Shown: positions 24,057-33,184 of the stretch, piece by piece
Position numbering within the stretch: the stretch's first letter is position 1
Layout of the letters: each line of letters opens with the position of its first letter
Origin: Sphingomonas metalli
GTDB taxonomy: Bacteria > Pseudomonadota > Alphaproteobacteria > Sphingomonadales > Sphingomonadaceae
Direction: 5' to 3'
DNA length: 64,000 bases
NCBI RefSeq assembly: GCF_014641735.1
Contig: NZ_BMIH01000001.1
Span: forward strand, 1,130,001-1,194,000
Notes under the pieces: generated by a model
Database searches by the model: none
What the model saw: the letters and a program-made list of their open reading frames with translations, nothing else
What the model was told of the DNA's origin: nothing
Made by a program: the position numbers and the translations under genes

Positions 24057-24070
24057 TGAAAGCGCTTGCA
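24057..24070. promoter_or_regulatory. LacI-type operator before hydrolase genes
   Basis: TGAAAGCGCTTGCA again matches TGnAAnCGnTTnCA and differs from the site at 23009-23022 by one base. It begins 10 bp after the regulator stop and 50 bp before the hydrolase ATG at 24120. Confidence 0.75.
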
Positions 24071-24119
24071 TGACCCGGGAGGTCGTGGCACCCCGCTGCC
24101 AACGATAAGGGAGGCTGCC

Positions 24120-25100
24120 ATGAAGACTCGTTCGGCCGTATTGAGCGCGGCCCTGCTGTGCGCCGTCGCCGGGGCGCAGACCGCACCGCCGCCGGGCAAC
24201 CCGCCGCCTCCGACCGAGAATCCGGCCGCGATGTTCGAGGCGTTCAGCAAGGTGCCCGACACCGCCGGATCCGGGCCCTATCCCGCGATCAAGGCCGAGG
24301 ATCCGGCCTTTCCGGGCCATACCGTCTACCGGCCCCGCGACATCGCCGCGCTGAAGGGGCGCAAGCTGCCGGTCCTGCTCTGGGGCAATGGCGGCTGCTC
24401 GAACGACGGCGCCTCGGCGCGGCTCTTCCTGTCGGAGATCGCCTCGCACGGCTATCTGGTCGTCGCCGCGGGCACGATCCGCAGCGGCCCCGGCATTCCC
24501 TATCGCCCCGAGCCGCAGGTCGCGCCGCCGCCGGGCAAGGTGATCCCGCAGATCAAGACCCAGGCGCAGGAGGTCGCGCAGGGCCTCGACCTCGCGATCC
24601 GCGCGGGTCGCGATCGTCGCCATCCGCTCTACGGCCATGTCGATGCCGCCCGCGTCGCGGTGTCGGGGCATAGCTGCGGTGGGCTTCAGGCGCTGCAGGT
24701 CGCCGGCGACCCGCGGATCAGGACCGTCATCGTCCAGAACAGCGGCATCTTCGCCGACGGCACCAACCCGATCGCCGGCATGACGGTGGACAAGAGCCTG
24801 CTGAAGACGCTCCACACGCCGATCCTCTACATCCTCGGCGGACCCCAGGACGTGGCGCATCCCAACGGCACCGACGATTTCGCCCGCATCGATACGGTGC
24901 CGGCGGTGCTCGTCGACCTGCCGGTCGGCCATGGCGGCACCTTCATGCAGCCCAATGGCGGCCGGGCGGCGCAGATCACCCTGGCCTGGCTCGACTGGCA
25001 GCTCGGCGGTGACCGGCGCGCGGCCGCGATGTTCACCGGCGCCGACTGCGGCCTGTGCCGGCAGGAGGGCGTGCGCATCGAACGCAAGCGCCTTGGATAG
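24120..25100 (+). CDS. Secreted alpha/beta hydrolase
   Basis: 326 residues with a signal peptide (MKTRSAVLSAALLCAVAGAQ) and an alpha/beta-hydrolase core: oxyanion region LLWGNGGCSNDG (about 95-106), nucleophile elbow GHSCGG (Ser near residue 183) and a late GHGG that may hold the catalytic His. AAGGGAGG precedes the ATG at 24120, which decides the start over the in-frame ATG at 24066. The LacI operator lies just upstream. The substrate is unknown; esterase or related hydrolase activity is the family expectation. Confidence 0.85.
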   Translation: MKTRSAVLSAALLCAVAGAQTAPPPGNPPPPTENPAAMFEAFSKVPDTAGSGPYPAIKAEDPAFPGHTVYRPRDIAALKGRKLPVLLWGNGGCSNDGASARLFLSEIASHGYLVVAAGTIRSGPGIPYRPEPQVAPPPGKVIPQIKTQAQEVAQGLDLAIRAGRDRRHPLYGHVDAARVAVSGHSCGGLQALQVAGDPRIRTVIVQNSGIFADGTNPIAGMTVDKSLLKTLHTPILYILGGPQDVAHPNGTDDFARIDTVPAVLVDLPVGHGGTFMQPNGGRAAQITLAWLDWQLGGDRRAAAMFTGADCGLCRQEGVRIERKRLG

Positions 25101-26019
25101 GCGGCGCATCGCCGCCGCCGGCGCGGCGCTGCTCCTCGCACTGGCTCCGCCGGCGCAGGCGCAGGCGCCGGTCGAGACCGTGCGATTATATCCCGGCACG
25201 GCGCCGGGTTCGGACGATTGGCGAAGGCCGGAAAGCGCGACGCCGACCGCCGACGGCACCGTCTACGCGAATGTCCGCGATCCCGAACTGCTCGTCTACC
25301 TGCCGCCGGCGCGGATCGCGAACGGCCGGGCGGTCGTCATCCTGCCCGGCGGGGGCCTGCGCGTGCTCGGGATCGACCGCGACATGCGCGCGACCATCGC
25401 CCGGCTCAATGCCGCGGGGATCGCCGCCTTCATCCTCAAATATCGCGTGCTCCAGACCGAGCGGCCGCCCGCCCCGCCGCCGGCGTCCGCTGCGGCGCCG
25501 GCCCGCTGGCCGGACTATCCGCCGCTCGCGATCCGCAACGCCAACGCCAATCCCGCCTCCGGCGACGCCCGGCTCGGCGAGGTGCTGCGCTTCGCCGTCG
25601 ACGACACCCGCCGCGCCTTCGCGCTGATCCGGCAGAATCGTGCGCGCTGGCGGGTCGATCCCGCGCAGATCGGCATGATGGGCACCTCGGCGGGCGGCGG
25701 GGTCGCGATCGGGACGCTGCTCGCACGCGATCCCGCGGCGCGGCCGAGCTTCATCGCCTCGATCTTCGGGCCGGCGCTTCAGGACGTGACCGTCGCCCCC
25801 GACGCGCCGCCGCTCTTCATCGTCACCGAAACGGGTCACGGCCCGGTGACGGACGGGCTCGACGCCCTGTTCGGCATGTGGCGGGCGGCGAAGCGGCCGG
25901 TCGAGTTCCACGTCTTCGACATCGCGCCCGGCCAGCTCGGCACGCATCTGTGGCTCGACCGTTTCATGGACTGGATGGTCGAGCAACGGCTGCGCCCGGC
26001 CGATCCGCGGCGGCGCTGA
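25093..26019 (+). CDS. Secreted alpha/beta hydrolase, acetylxylan-esterase-like
   Basis: 308 residues from a TTG start that overlaps the stop of the previous gene, the only start in frame that yields a proper signal peptide (AAAGAALLLALAPPAQAQ). Core: oxyanion loop ILPGGGLRVLGIDRD, nucleophile GTSAGG and a late His in GTHLWLDRF. The pattern resembles BD-FAE/acetylxylan-esterase-type hydrolases of plant-polymer pathways. Translationally coupled to the first hydrolase, so the two probably act on one substrate in the periplasm. Confidence 0.85.
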   Translation: MDRRRIAAAGAALLLALAPPAQAQAPVETVRLYPGTAPGSDDWRRPESATPTADGTVYANVRDPELLVYLPPARIANGRAVVILPGGGLRVLGIDRDMRATIARLNAAGIAAFILKYRVLQTERPPAPPPASAAAPARWPDYPPLAIRNANANPASGDARLGEVLRFAVDDTRRAFALIRQNRARWRVDPAQIGMMGTSAGGGVAIGTLLARDPAARPSFIASIFGPALQDVTVAPDAPPLFIVTETGHGPVTDGLDALFGMWRAAKRPVEFHVFDIAPGQLGTHLWLDRFMDWMVEQRLRPADPRRR

Positions 26020-26128
26020 GCCACCGGATCGTCGCCCTTCCCGCCGGCGGATCGGCCGGCGGCCGGGCCGCTCCTGGTCACGAACGGTTCCGAATGACGT
26101 AGGCTTGTCAGTGGGTTATGCTGCGCGC

Positions 26129-29100
26129 ATGCAGCAGACGAGCACCGGTCGATCGGAAGCCGAGCAGCCACGTCGCGAATCGGGATCGCGAAGCGGCGAC
26201 GCGCAGATCCTCGCCGCGACCGAGGGTCTCGTCACCGCGACCTCGCTCGCCGAGGTGATCGACGTCCTGCGCCAGTCTGCCCGCACCGCCGTCGGCGCCG
26301 ACGGTATCGCCGTCGTCCTGAAGGAGGGAGACCGCTGCCTCTATGTCGCCGAGGACGCGGTCTCGCCGCTGTGGCAGGGACAGAGCTTACCCGCGGACGC
26401 ATGCGTGTCCGGCTGGGCGATGCGGCATGGACGGACGGTCGTGATCGACGATGTCCGGCGCGATCCGCGGGTTCCCCAGCACGCCTATGCGGCGACCTTC
26501 GTGCGCAGTCTCGTCATGGTGCCGATCGGCCGGCCCGAGCCGATCGCGGCGCTCGGCGCCTATTGGTCCGGCATCGGCACGCACGACCCGGAGACGGTGG
26601 AGCGGCTCGAGAGCCTCGCGCGCCTCGCCACCATCGCCGTCGAGAATGCGCGCCTGGCCCAGGCCCGCGACCGGGCATCGGCTCTTGGCGCGGCGCAGTC
26701 GCGCATCCTGGCGCTGGCGGTCGAGGACGCGCCGCTCCACACCACGCTCGCGGCGATCGTGGGGGAGGTGGAGACGCTCTCGGCCGCGGGCGTCGTCGGA
26801 TCGATCCTGCTGCTGGACGCGGACGGCCGGCACTTGCGCCTCGGGGCGGGACAGGGTCTGCCCGCCGCCTTTGCCCGGGCGATCGACGGCGTCGCGATCG
26901 GCCCCGCGGACGACCCGGCGGCCGGTGCGCTGGCCGCCGCCCTGTGTCCGCCGGAACCCGTCTTCGTCGGCGACATCGCGACCGGGCCCTGGGCCGCCGA
27001 CATCCGCGACCCGGCACTGGCCGGGGGACTGCGCGCCTGCTGGACGCTGCCGATCCGGTCGGGCCATGGCGACGTGCTCGGCGCCTTCGCGATGTACCAT
27101 CGGGAGCCGCGGGCGCCCGCCCCTGCCGACCTGGAGATCGCCGGCTTCGTGGCGCGCACCGCCGGCCTAGTGATCGCGAGGACCCGGGCGGAGGCCGTCA
27201 TGCGGGAAAGCGAGGCGCGCTACCGGCAGATCGTCGAGGGGGCCGAGGACTTCGCCATCGTGACCCTCGATCCGGCCGGCACGATCACGGGCTGGAACGC
27301 GGGCGCCGCCCGACTCGTCGGCTATGACGCCGCGGAAGTGCTCGGCCGGACCGGCGCGGTGATCTTCACGCCGGAGGACCGGCTGGCGGGCGCGCCGGAA
27401 GACGAGAGGCAGCGGGCCGCCTCGGTGGGGCGCGCCGTCAACGAGCGCTGGCACGTGCGCAAGGACGAATCCCGCTTCTGGGGTTCGGGCCTGACGATGC
27501 CGCTGACCGGCGACAACACGGGCTTCGTGAAGATCTTCCGGGATCGCACGAGCGAGCACGAGGCGGAGGCCGCACTGCGCGACAGCGAGGCCCGGCTGCG
27601 CTTCATCGGCGAACTGGACGAGCGGCTCTTCGGCGCGGCGAATGCGTCGGAAGCGATGCTCGCGGCGACCGGGCTTCTGGGCCGGAAGCTGGATGTGTCG
27701 CGCTGCGCCTATGCCGACGTCGATGCCGATACGGACCGCTTCTGGATCCGGGACGACTATGTCGCGCCGGGGATCGCCAGCTCCGCGGGCGCCTACAACC
27801 TCGACCTGTTCGGCGATCGCGCCGCGACCGATATGCGGGGCGGACGGGTCCTGGTGGTCCGCGACGTGGTCGGCGAGCTGACGCCCGACCAGGGCCGCGA
27901 GATGTTCCAGGCGATCGGCATCGGCGCGATCATCTGCTGCCCGCTCGTCAAGGAGGGCCGCCTCGCCGCGATGATGGCGGTCCACCAGGATCGGGCGCGC
28001 GATTGGACGCCGAACGAGATCGCGCTGGTCCGCGACGTGGTCGAGCGCTGCTGGGCCCATGTCGAGCGCGTCGGCGCGGAGGCCCGGCTGCGCGAGAGCG
28101 AGGAGCGGCTGCGCCTGGCCGTCGACAATGCCGATGTCGGCTTCTGGGATGTGGACGTCGTCAACGACCGGTTGATCTGGCCGCCGCGGACCAAGGGCAT
28201 GTTCGGGATATCGCCCGACGTTCCGGTGACGATGCAGGACTTCTACGACGGGCTCCATCCGGACGATCGGAAGGCGACCACCGCGCAGTTCCTCGCCGCC
28301 GCCGATCCGCATCGCCGCGCCCTCTACGATGTGGAATATCGCACGATCGGCAAGGAGGACGGCGTCGAGCGCTGGGTCGCGGCCAAGGGCAGAGGCGTGT
28401 TCGACGCGGCGGGTCGCTGCCTTCGCGTCGCGGGGACGGTGGTGGAGATCACCGCACGCCGGCGTGCCGAAGAGGCGCTGCGCGAGCTCAACGCCACGCT
28501 GGAGGCGCGGATCACGCAAGCCGTGGCCGAACGCGAGCTCGCGCAGGAGGCGCTGCTCCAGAGCCAGAAGATGGAGGCGATGGGCCAGCTGACGGGCGGC
28601 GTGGCGCATGACTTCAACAATCTGCTGACGCCGATCGTCGGATCGCTCGACATGCTCCAGCGCAAGGGGCTTGGCGGGGAACGCGAGCAGCGGCTGATCG
28701 CCGGCGCGATGCAATCGGCCGAGCGGGCCAAGACCCTCGTCCAGCGCCTGCTTGCGTTTGCGCGGCGCCAGCCGCTGCAGGCGGTGGCCGTCGACGTGGC
28801 GAAGCTCGTCCAGGGCATGGGGGAACTGGTCGAGAGCACGACCGGGCCGCAGATCAGGGTCGTCGTCGAGACCGCGGACCAGCTGCCCCATGCCAGGGCC
28901 GATCCCAACCAGCTCGAGATGGCGTTGCTCAACCTGTCGGTCAACGCGCGCGACGCGATGCCGGACGGCGGCACGCTCCGGATCTCGGCGACCGCGGAGG
29001 CGGTGTCCGCCGGCCATTGGTCGCGGCTCGCGCCCGGACGCTATGTGCGCCTGTCGGTCGCGGACACCGGGACGGGGATGGACCGCAAGACGCTGGCACG

Positions 29101-29689
29101 GGCGATCGAGCCCTTCTTCTCGACCAAGGGGATCGGCAAGGGGACGGGGCTCGGCCTGTCGATGGTCCACGGGCTGGCCTCGCAGTCCGGCGGCACGCTG
29201 ACCATCCAGAGCCGCCTCGGCATGGGCACGAACATCGACCTGTGGCTGCCCGTATGCACGGACGGAGCCGAAGGGCTGCCGGCGCCGTCGCACCCGGCGG
29301 CCCAGCCCCTGCTGCGCGGCAGGGCCCTGCTGGTCGACGACGAGGAACTGGTCCGGGTCAGCACCGCCGACATCCTCGCCGATCTCGGCTATGACGTGGT
29401 CGAGGCGGGATCGGCCGAGGCGGCCGTCCGGCTGCTCGAGGACGAGGCCGCCTTCGACGTGGTGGTCACGGACCACCTCATGCCCGGCATGACCGGCACC
29501 GACCTGGCCCGCCATGCCCAGGAGCGATGGCCCGGGCTGCCCGTCCTGCTGGTCTCGGGCTATGCCGAGCTCGATGGCGTGGACAGCGGCCTGCCGAGAT
29601 TGACCAAGCCTTTCCGCAAGGACGAGCTCGCCGCGGCGCTGGCCGCCGCGACCGCGCTGAGCGTGCCCAGGACGGGGGCGGGATCGTGA
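26129..29689 (+). CDS. Hybrid sensor histidine kinase, GAF/PAS-rich
   Basis: 1186 residues without membrane segments, so a cytoplasmic sensor. Order: two GAF domains (about 40-190 and 190-350), PAS (about 360-475), GAF (about 485-640), PAS/PAC (about 650-780), coiled linker, H-box GQLTGGVAHDFNNLL with His827, ATPase domain (N box NLSVNARDAMPDGG, G boxes DTGTGM and GKGTGLGLSMVHG) and a C-terminal receiver (LLVDDEELVR, phospho-acceptor Asp1115 in VVTDHLMPGMTG, Lys in LTKPF). The GVAHDFNNLL H-box is typical of bacterial hybrid kinases. ATG 26129 is preferred over the upstream TTG. No cognate regulator adjacent. Confidence 0.9.
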   Translation: MQQTSTGRSEAEQPRRESGSRSGDAQILAATEGLVTATSLAEVIDVLRQSARTAVGADGIAVVLKEGDRCLYVAEDAVSPLWQGQSLPADACVSGWAMRHGRTVVIDDVRRDPRVPQHAYAATFVRSLVMVPIGRPEPIAALGAYWSGIGTHDPETVERLESLARLATIAVENARLAQARDRASALGAAQSRILALAVEDAPLHTTLAAIVGEVETLSAAGVVGSILLLDADGRHLRLGAGQGLPAAFARAIDGVAIGPADDPAAGALAAALCPPEPVFVGDIATGPWAADIRDPALAGGLRACWTLPIRSGHGDVLGAFAMYHREPRAPAPADLEIAGFVARTAGLVIARTRAEAVMRESEARYRQIVEGAEDFAIVTLDPAGTITGWNAGAARLVGYDAAEVLGRTGAVIFTPEDRLAGAPEDERQRAASVGRAVNERWHVRKDESRFWGSGLTMPLTGDNTGFVKIFRDRTSEHEAEAALRDSEARLRFIGELDERLFGAANASEAMLAATGLLGRKLDVSRCAYADVDADTDRFWIRDDYVAPGIASSAGAYNLDLFGDRAATDMRGGRVLVVRDVVGELTPDQGREMFQAIGIGAIICCPLVKEGRLAAMMAVHQDRARDWTPNEIALVRDVVERCWAHVERVGAEARLRESEERLRLAVDNADVGFWDVDVVNDRLIWPPRTKGMFGISPDVPVTMQDFYDGLHPDDRKATTAQFLAAADPHRRALYDVEYRTIGKEDGVERWVAAKGRGVFDAAGRCLRVAGTVVEITARRRAEEALRELNATLEARITQAVAERELAQEALLQSQKMEAMGQLTGGVAHDFNNLLTPIVGSLDMLQRKGLGGEREQRLIAGAMQSAERAKTLVQRLLAFARRQPLQAVAVDVAKLVQGMGELVESTTGPQIRVVVETADQLPHARADPNQLEMALLNLSVNARDAMPDGGTLRISATAEAVSAGHWSRLAPGRYVRLSVADTGTGMDRKTLARAIEPFFSTKGIGKGTGLGLSMVHGLASQSGGTLTIQSRLGMGTNIDLWLPVCTDGAEGLPAPSHPAAQPLLRGRALLVDDEELVRVSTADILADLGYDVVEAGSAEAAVRLLEDEAAFDVVVTDHLMPGMTGTDLARHAQERWPGLPVLLVSGYAELDGVDSGLPRLTKPFRKDELAAALAAATALSVPRTGAGS

Positions 29690-29786
29690 TCGCGAAGGGA
29701 CCGGCGCTCGTGGTCTAGCGCCCCCGGGGGTCGACGCGCACCCCGTCACTGGCATCCGCGCCGCGGCTTCTGCTACACGCCCGCGG

Positions 29787-31817
29787 ATGACCGCCGCCAA
29801 CCCGCTCGCCGACACGCTCTCGCTGCCCCGCTTCGCCGAGATCACGCCCGACGCCATATCCCCCGCCCTCGACGCAGCGATCGCCCGTCACGCCGAGGCG
29901 GTCGCGGCCGTCGTCGCGGCGCGGCCGAACCGCTTCGCCGAGGCCTGGCTGCCGCTCGAGCGTGCCGATACCGCGCTCGACTCGCTCTGGTCGACCGTCT
30001 CGCACCTGCACGGGGTCGCCGACACGCCCGCGCTGCGCGAGGCCCATGCCGCGGGGCAGGCGCGGCTGGTCGAGCATGGCATGAAGGTCGCGCAGAACCG
30101 CGACCTGTACGAGGTGCTGGTCGCCCTCTCCGCCGACCCGGACTTCGCCGGCCTGGCGGAGGCGGATCGCGTCGCCGTGGAACGGGCGATCCGCGATTTC
30201 ACCCTGTCCGGCGTCGCGCTCGACGAGGCGGCGCGCGCCCGCTTCAGCGCCGTCTCGGTCGAGCTGTCACAGCTGTCGACCGAATTCGGCAGCGCGGTGC
30301 TCGATGCGACCGACGCCTGGACGCACCACGTCACCGACGAGGCCGAGCTGGCCGGCATCGCACCGGCGGACCGCGCGATGTTCGCTGCCGCCGCAGAAAC
30401 GCGCGGGCTGGAGGGCTGGGTCGTCACGCTGCAACAGCCCAGCGTCAACGCTGTGCTGACCTTCGCGGAGGACCGCGACCTGCGCTTCGCCGTCTACCAG
30501 GCATACGGCACCCGCGCCTCCGACCAGGGGCCGCAGGCGGGCCAGTTCGACAATGGCCCGCGCATCGCCCGCATCCTCGAACTGCGGCGCGAGGCGGCCC
30601 GCCTGCTCGGCTTCACCGATCCCGTCGCCCGCTCGCTCGCGACCAAGATGGCGCCCGATCCGGGCGAGGTGCTCGCCTTCCTGCGCGATCTCGGCCGCCG
30701 CGCGCGCCCTGCCGCCGAACGCGACCTTGCCGAACTGCGCGCCTTCGCTGCCGAGACGCTGGGGATCGCCGATCTCCAGCCCTGGGATGTCGGCTTCGCC
30801 GCCAACCGCCTGCGCCAGGCGCGCTATGCGGTCGACGAGCAGGAGGTGCGCGCGCACTTCCCGGTCGAACGCGTGCTGGCGGGCTGGCAGACGCTGCTCT
30901 CGCGCCTGTTCGGCATCCGCCTCCGCCCGCGCGACGACGTGCCGCTCTGGCATGACGATGCGCGCTTCTACGACGTGGTCGACGAGGGCGGCACGGTGTT
31001 CGCCGGCCTCTATGTCGATCTCCACGCCCGCGCCGGCAAGCGCGGCGGGGCGTGGATGGCGCCCGCCCGCCCGCGGCTGCGCGACGGGGAGACCCGGACG
31101 CTGCCGGTCGCCTATCTCGTCTGCAACTTCGCGCCCGAGACCGCGGAGGGCCCGTCGCTCCTCGGCCATAACGACGTCGTGACCCTGCTCCACGAGACGG
31201 GCCACTGCCTCCATCACCTCTTCACCCGCGTCGACCGGCCGAGCATCGCCGGCATCAACGGCGTCGAGTGGGATGCGGTCGAGCTGCCGAGCCAGCTGAT
31301 GGAGGACTTCGCCTGGGACCGCGAGGTGCTGACCGCCATGTCGGGCCATCACCGCACCGGCGCGCCGCTGCCGCCCGCGCTGTTCGAACGGATGGTCGCC
31401 GCCCGCCGCTTCCAGTCGGGTCTGTTCGTCGTCCGCCAGGTCGAGTTCGCGCTGTTCGACCTGCTCCTCCATCTCGGCACCATGGGATCCGACCCGATGG
31501 AGGTGATCGGGGCGGTGCGCGACGAGGTGGCGGTGATCCGCCCGCCCGAATGGCACCGCTTCCCCCACGCCTTCAGCCATATCTTCGCGGGCGGCTATGC
31601 CGCGGGCTACTACAGCTATCTCTGGGCCGAGGTGCTCGCCGCCGACGGTTTCCAGCGCTTCGCCGAGGCGGGGCTGGTCGATCGCGCCACCGGCGACGGC
31701 TTCCGCGCGGAGGTGCTGGCACGCGGCGCGACCCGGCCGGCGGCGGAGAGCTTCCGCGCCTTTCGCGGGCGCGACGCCGATCCCGAGGCGATGCTCGTCC
31801 GCCACGGGCTGCTGTGA
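29787..31817 (+). CDS. M3-family metallopeptidase (oligopeptidase A type)
   Basis: 676 residues, the usual size for oligopeptidase A/dipeptidyl carboxypeptidase. Zinc site HETGH at 469-473 inside [13 protein letters not shown], with the third ligand Glu expected about 25 residues on in [10 protein letters not shown]. Degrades short peptides in the cytoplasm; no signal peptide. The stop overlaps the GTG start of the next gene by 3 bp (GTGA). Confidence 0.93.
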   Translation: MTAANPLADTLSLPRFAEITPDAISPALDAAIARHAEAVAAVVAARPNRFAEAWLPLERADTALDSLWSTVSHLHGVADTPALREAHAAGQARLVEHGMKVAQNRDLYEVLVALSADPDFAGLAEADRVAVERAIRDFTLSGVALDEAARARFSAVSVELSQLSTEFGSAVLDATDAWTHHVTDEAELAGIAPADRAMFAAAAETRGLEGWVVTLQQPSVNAVLTFAEDRDLRFAVYQAYGTRASDQGPQAGQFDNGPRIARILELRREAARLLGFTDPVARSLATKMAPDPGEVLAFLRDLGRRARPAAERDLAELRAFAAETLGIADLQPWDVGFAANRLRQARYAVDEQEVRAHFPVERVLAGWQTLLSRLFGIRLRPRDDVPLWHDDARFYDVVDEGGTVFAGLYVDLHARAGKRGGAWMAPARPRLRDGETRTLPVAYLVCNFAPETAEGPSLLGHNDVVTLLHETGHCLHHLFTRVDRPSIAGINGVEWDAVELPSQLMEDFAWDREVLTAMSGHHRTGAPLPPALFERMVAARRFQSGLFVVRQVEFALFDLLLHLGTMGSDPMEVIGAVRDEVAVIRPPEWHRFPHAFSHIFAGGYAAGYYSYLWAEVLAADGFQRFAEAGLVDRATGDGFRAEVLARGATRPAAESFRAFRGRDADPEAMLVRHGLL

Positions 31818-32875
31818 CCCGGGAGGAGGCGCGCCGCTGGTCGGCGGAGGCGGTGCGCCGGATCGAGGCGGACTATAACCGCTCCGCCGACACGCATCTG
31901 ATCCGCCTCGACCTGCCGCGCTATCCGGGCATCACCCTCTATCTCAAGGACGAGAGCAGCCACCCGACCGGCAGCCTCAAGCACCGGCTCGCCCGCTCGC
32001 TCTTCCTCTACGCGCTGTGCAACGAGTGGATCGGGCCGCAGACCACGGTGATCGAATCCTCCTCGGGCTCGACCGCGGTCAGCGAGGCCTATTTCGCGCG
32101 GATGCTGGGGCTGCGCTTCATCGCCGTCGTCCCCGCCACCACCGCCGCGCCCAAGCTCGACGCGATCCGCTTCCATGGCGGCGAGATCCACATGGTCGAC
32201 GATCCGCGCAGCGTGTACGACGTGTCGCACCGGCTCGCCGCGGAGACGGGCGGCCATTATCTCGACCAGTTCACCTATGCGGAGCGCGCGACCGACTGGC
32301 GCGGCAACAACAATATCGCCGAATCGATCTTCGCGCAGATGGCGCTGGAAGAGCGCGCGGTGCCCGACTGGATCGTCTGCGGCGCGGGTACCGGCGGCAC
32401 CTCGGCGACGATCGGCCGCTTCATCCGCTATCGCCGTCATGCGACCCGGCTGTGCGTAGCCGATCCGGTCGATTCGATCTTCCACCGCCATTTCGCCGAC
32501 CGCGCCGAGACGCTGCTGCCCGAAGGCGTGTGCACCCGGATCGAGGGGATCGGCCGCCCGCGCGTCGAGCCCAGCTTCATTCCCGGCGTGATCGACCGGA
32601 TGATCGCGGTGGACGACGCCGACAGCATCGGCGCGATGCGCGCGCTGTCGGACGTGCTGGGCCGCCGCGTCGGCGGCTCCACCGGCACCAACATCCGCGC
32701 CTGCCGGATGCTCGTAGCGGAAATGGCGGCCGCCGGAATCGGCGGCAGCGTCGTCACCCTGCTGTGCGACGGCGGCGACCGCTATGGCTGCACCTATTAT
32801 GACGACGCCTGGCTGGCGCGGCACGGCCTGGACTGGCGTACGGGCGCGGCGGAGGTGCGGGCGTTCCTCGGCTGA
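31814..32875 (+). CDS. PLP-dependent cysteine synthase/desulfhydrase-family enzyme
   Basis: 353 residues, fold-type II PLP enzyme. Lys56 in HPTGSLKHR should carry the PLP aldimine; [12 protein letters not shown] is the Asn-loop equivalent (Ser where cysteine synthase has Asn-Thr), and [14 protein letters not shown] is the phosphate-binding glycine loop. RWGNNN-type residues DWRGNNN follow. Whether it makes or breaks down cysteine cannot be decided. GTG start overlaps the peptidase stop, so the two are coupled. Confidence 0.85.
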   Translation: MTREEARRWSAEAVRRIEADYNRSADTHLIRLDLPRYPGITLYLKDESSHPTGSLKHRLARSLFLYALCNEWIGPQTTVIESSSGSTAVSEAYFARMLGLRFIAVVPATTAAPKLDAIRFHGGEIHMVDDPRSVYDVSHRLAAETGGHYLDQFTYAERATDWRGNNNIAESIFAQMALEERAVPDWIVCGAGTGGTSATIGRFIRYRRHATRLCVADPVDSIFHRHFADRAETLLPEGVCTRIEGIGRPRVEPSFIPGVIDRMIAVDDADSIGAMRALSDVLGRRVGGSTGTNIRACRMLVAEMAAAGIGGSVVTLLCDGGDRYGCTYYDDAWLARHGLDWRTGAAEVRAFLG

Positions 32876-32969
32876 CCTCGCCAGCGCGAGGGTCTCTGGC
32901 GCCGAGTCCGGCGAGGCTGCATCGGCCAGTGTGAGTGTGAGTGTGACGGTGTCGGCGACGGATCGTCGC

Positions 32970-33044
32970 TGGAGCGGGCGAAGGGATTCGAACCCTCGAC
33001 CCCAACCTTGGCAAGGTTGTGCTCTACCCCTGAGCTACGCCCGC
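32970..33044 (-). tRNA. tRNA-Gly (anticodon GCC)
   Basis: On the minus strand: acceptor GCGGGCG/CGCCCGC, D arm GCTCAGGGGTAGAGC, anticodon loop TTGCCAA (GCC), T arm GAGGGTTCGAATCCCTT and encoded CCA. Complements the CCC isoacceptor at 10869. A short tandem of GTGTGA units (about 32930-32949) lies between the PLP gene and its 3' end. Confidence 0.95.
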
Positions 33045-33165
33045 TCTGGCGTCATGGCCGGGCGGACCCGGCGGGTGAGGCGCGGCCATTAGCAGCGGGT
33101 GTCGGGGGCTGCAAGCGCCCTTGTGCCGCAATTGCATATTTTTCGGCATGGCGGTCGGCCCTCCG

Positions 33166-33180
33166 GAACATTACTGGAAC
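33166..33180. promoter_or_regulatory. LexA (SOS) box of alphaproteobacterial type
   Basis: GAAC-ATTACTG-GAAC is an exact GAAC-N7-GAAC, the complement of GTTC-N7-GTTC, the LexA site of alphaproteobacteria. It stands 4 bp before the imuB ATG, where bound LexA would block transcription or clearance. Confidence 0.7.
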
Positions 33181-33184
33181 GCAG

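Noticed and set aside
17979..26019. The P450/TonB/hydrolase block as a biosynthetic gene cluster
   Set aside because: No synthase gene is present; the layout fits uptake and catabolism better.
32930..32956. GTGTGA tandem units near tRNA-Gly(GCC)
   Set aside because: Only about three units; too short to be a meaningful repeat.
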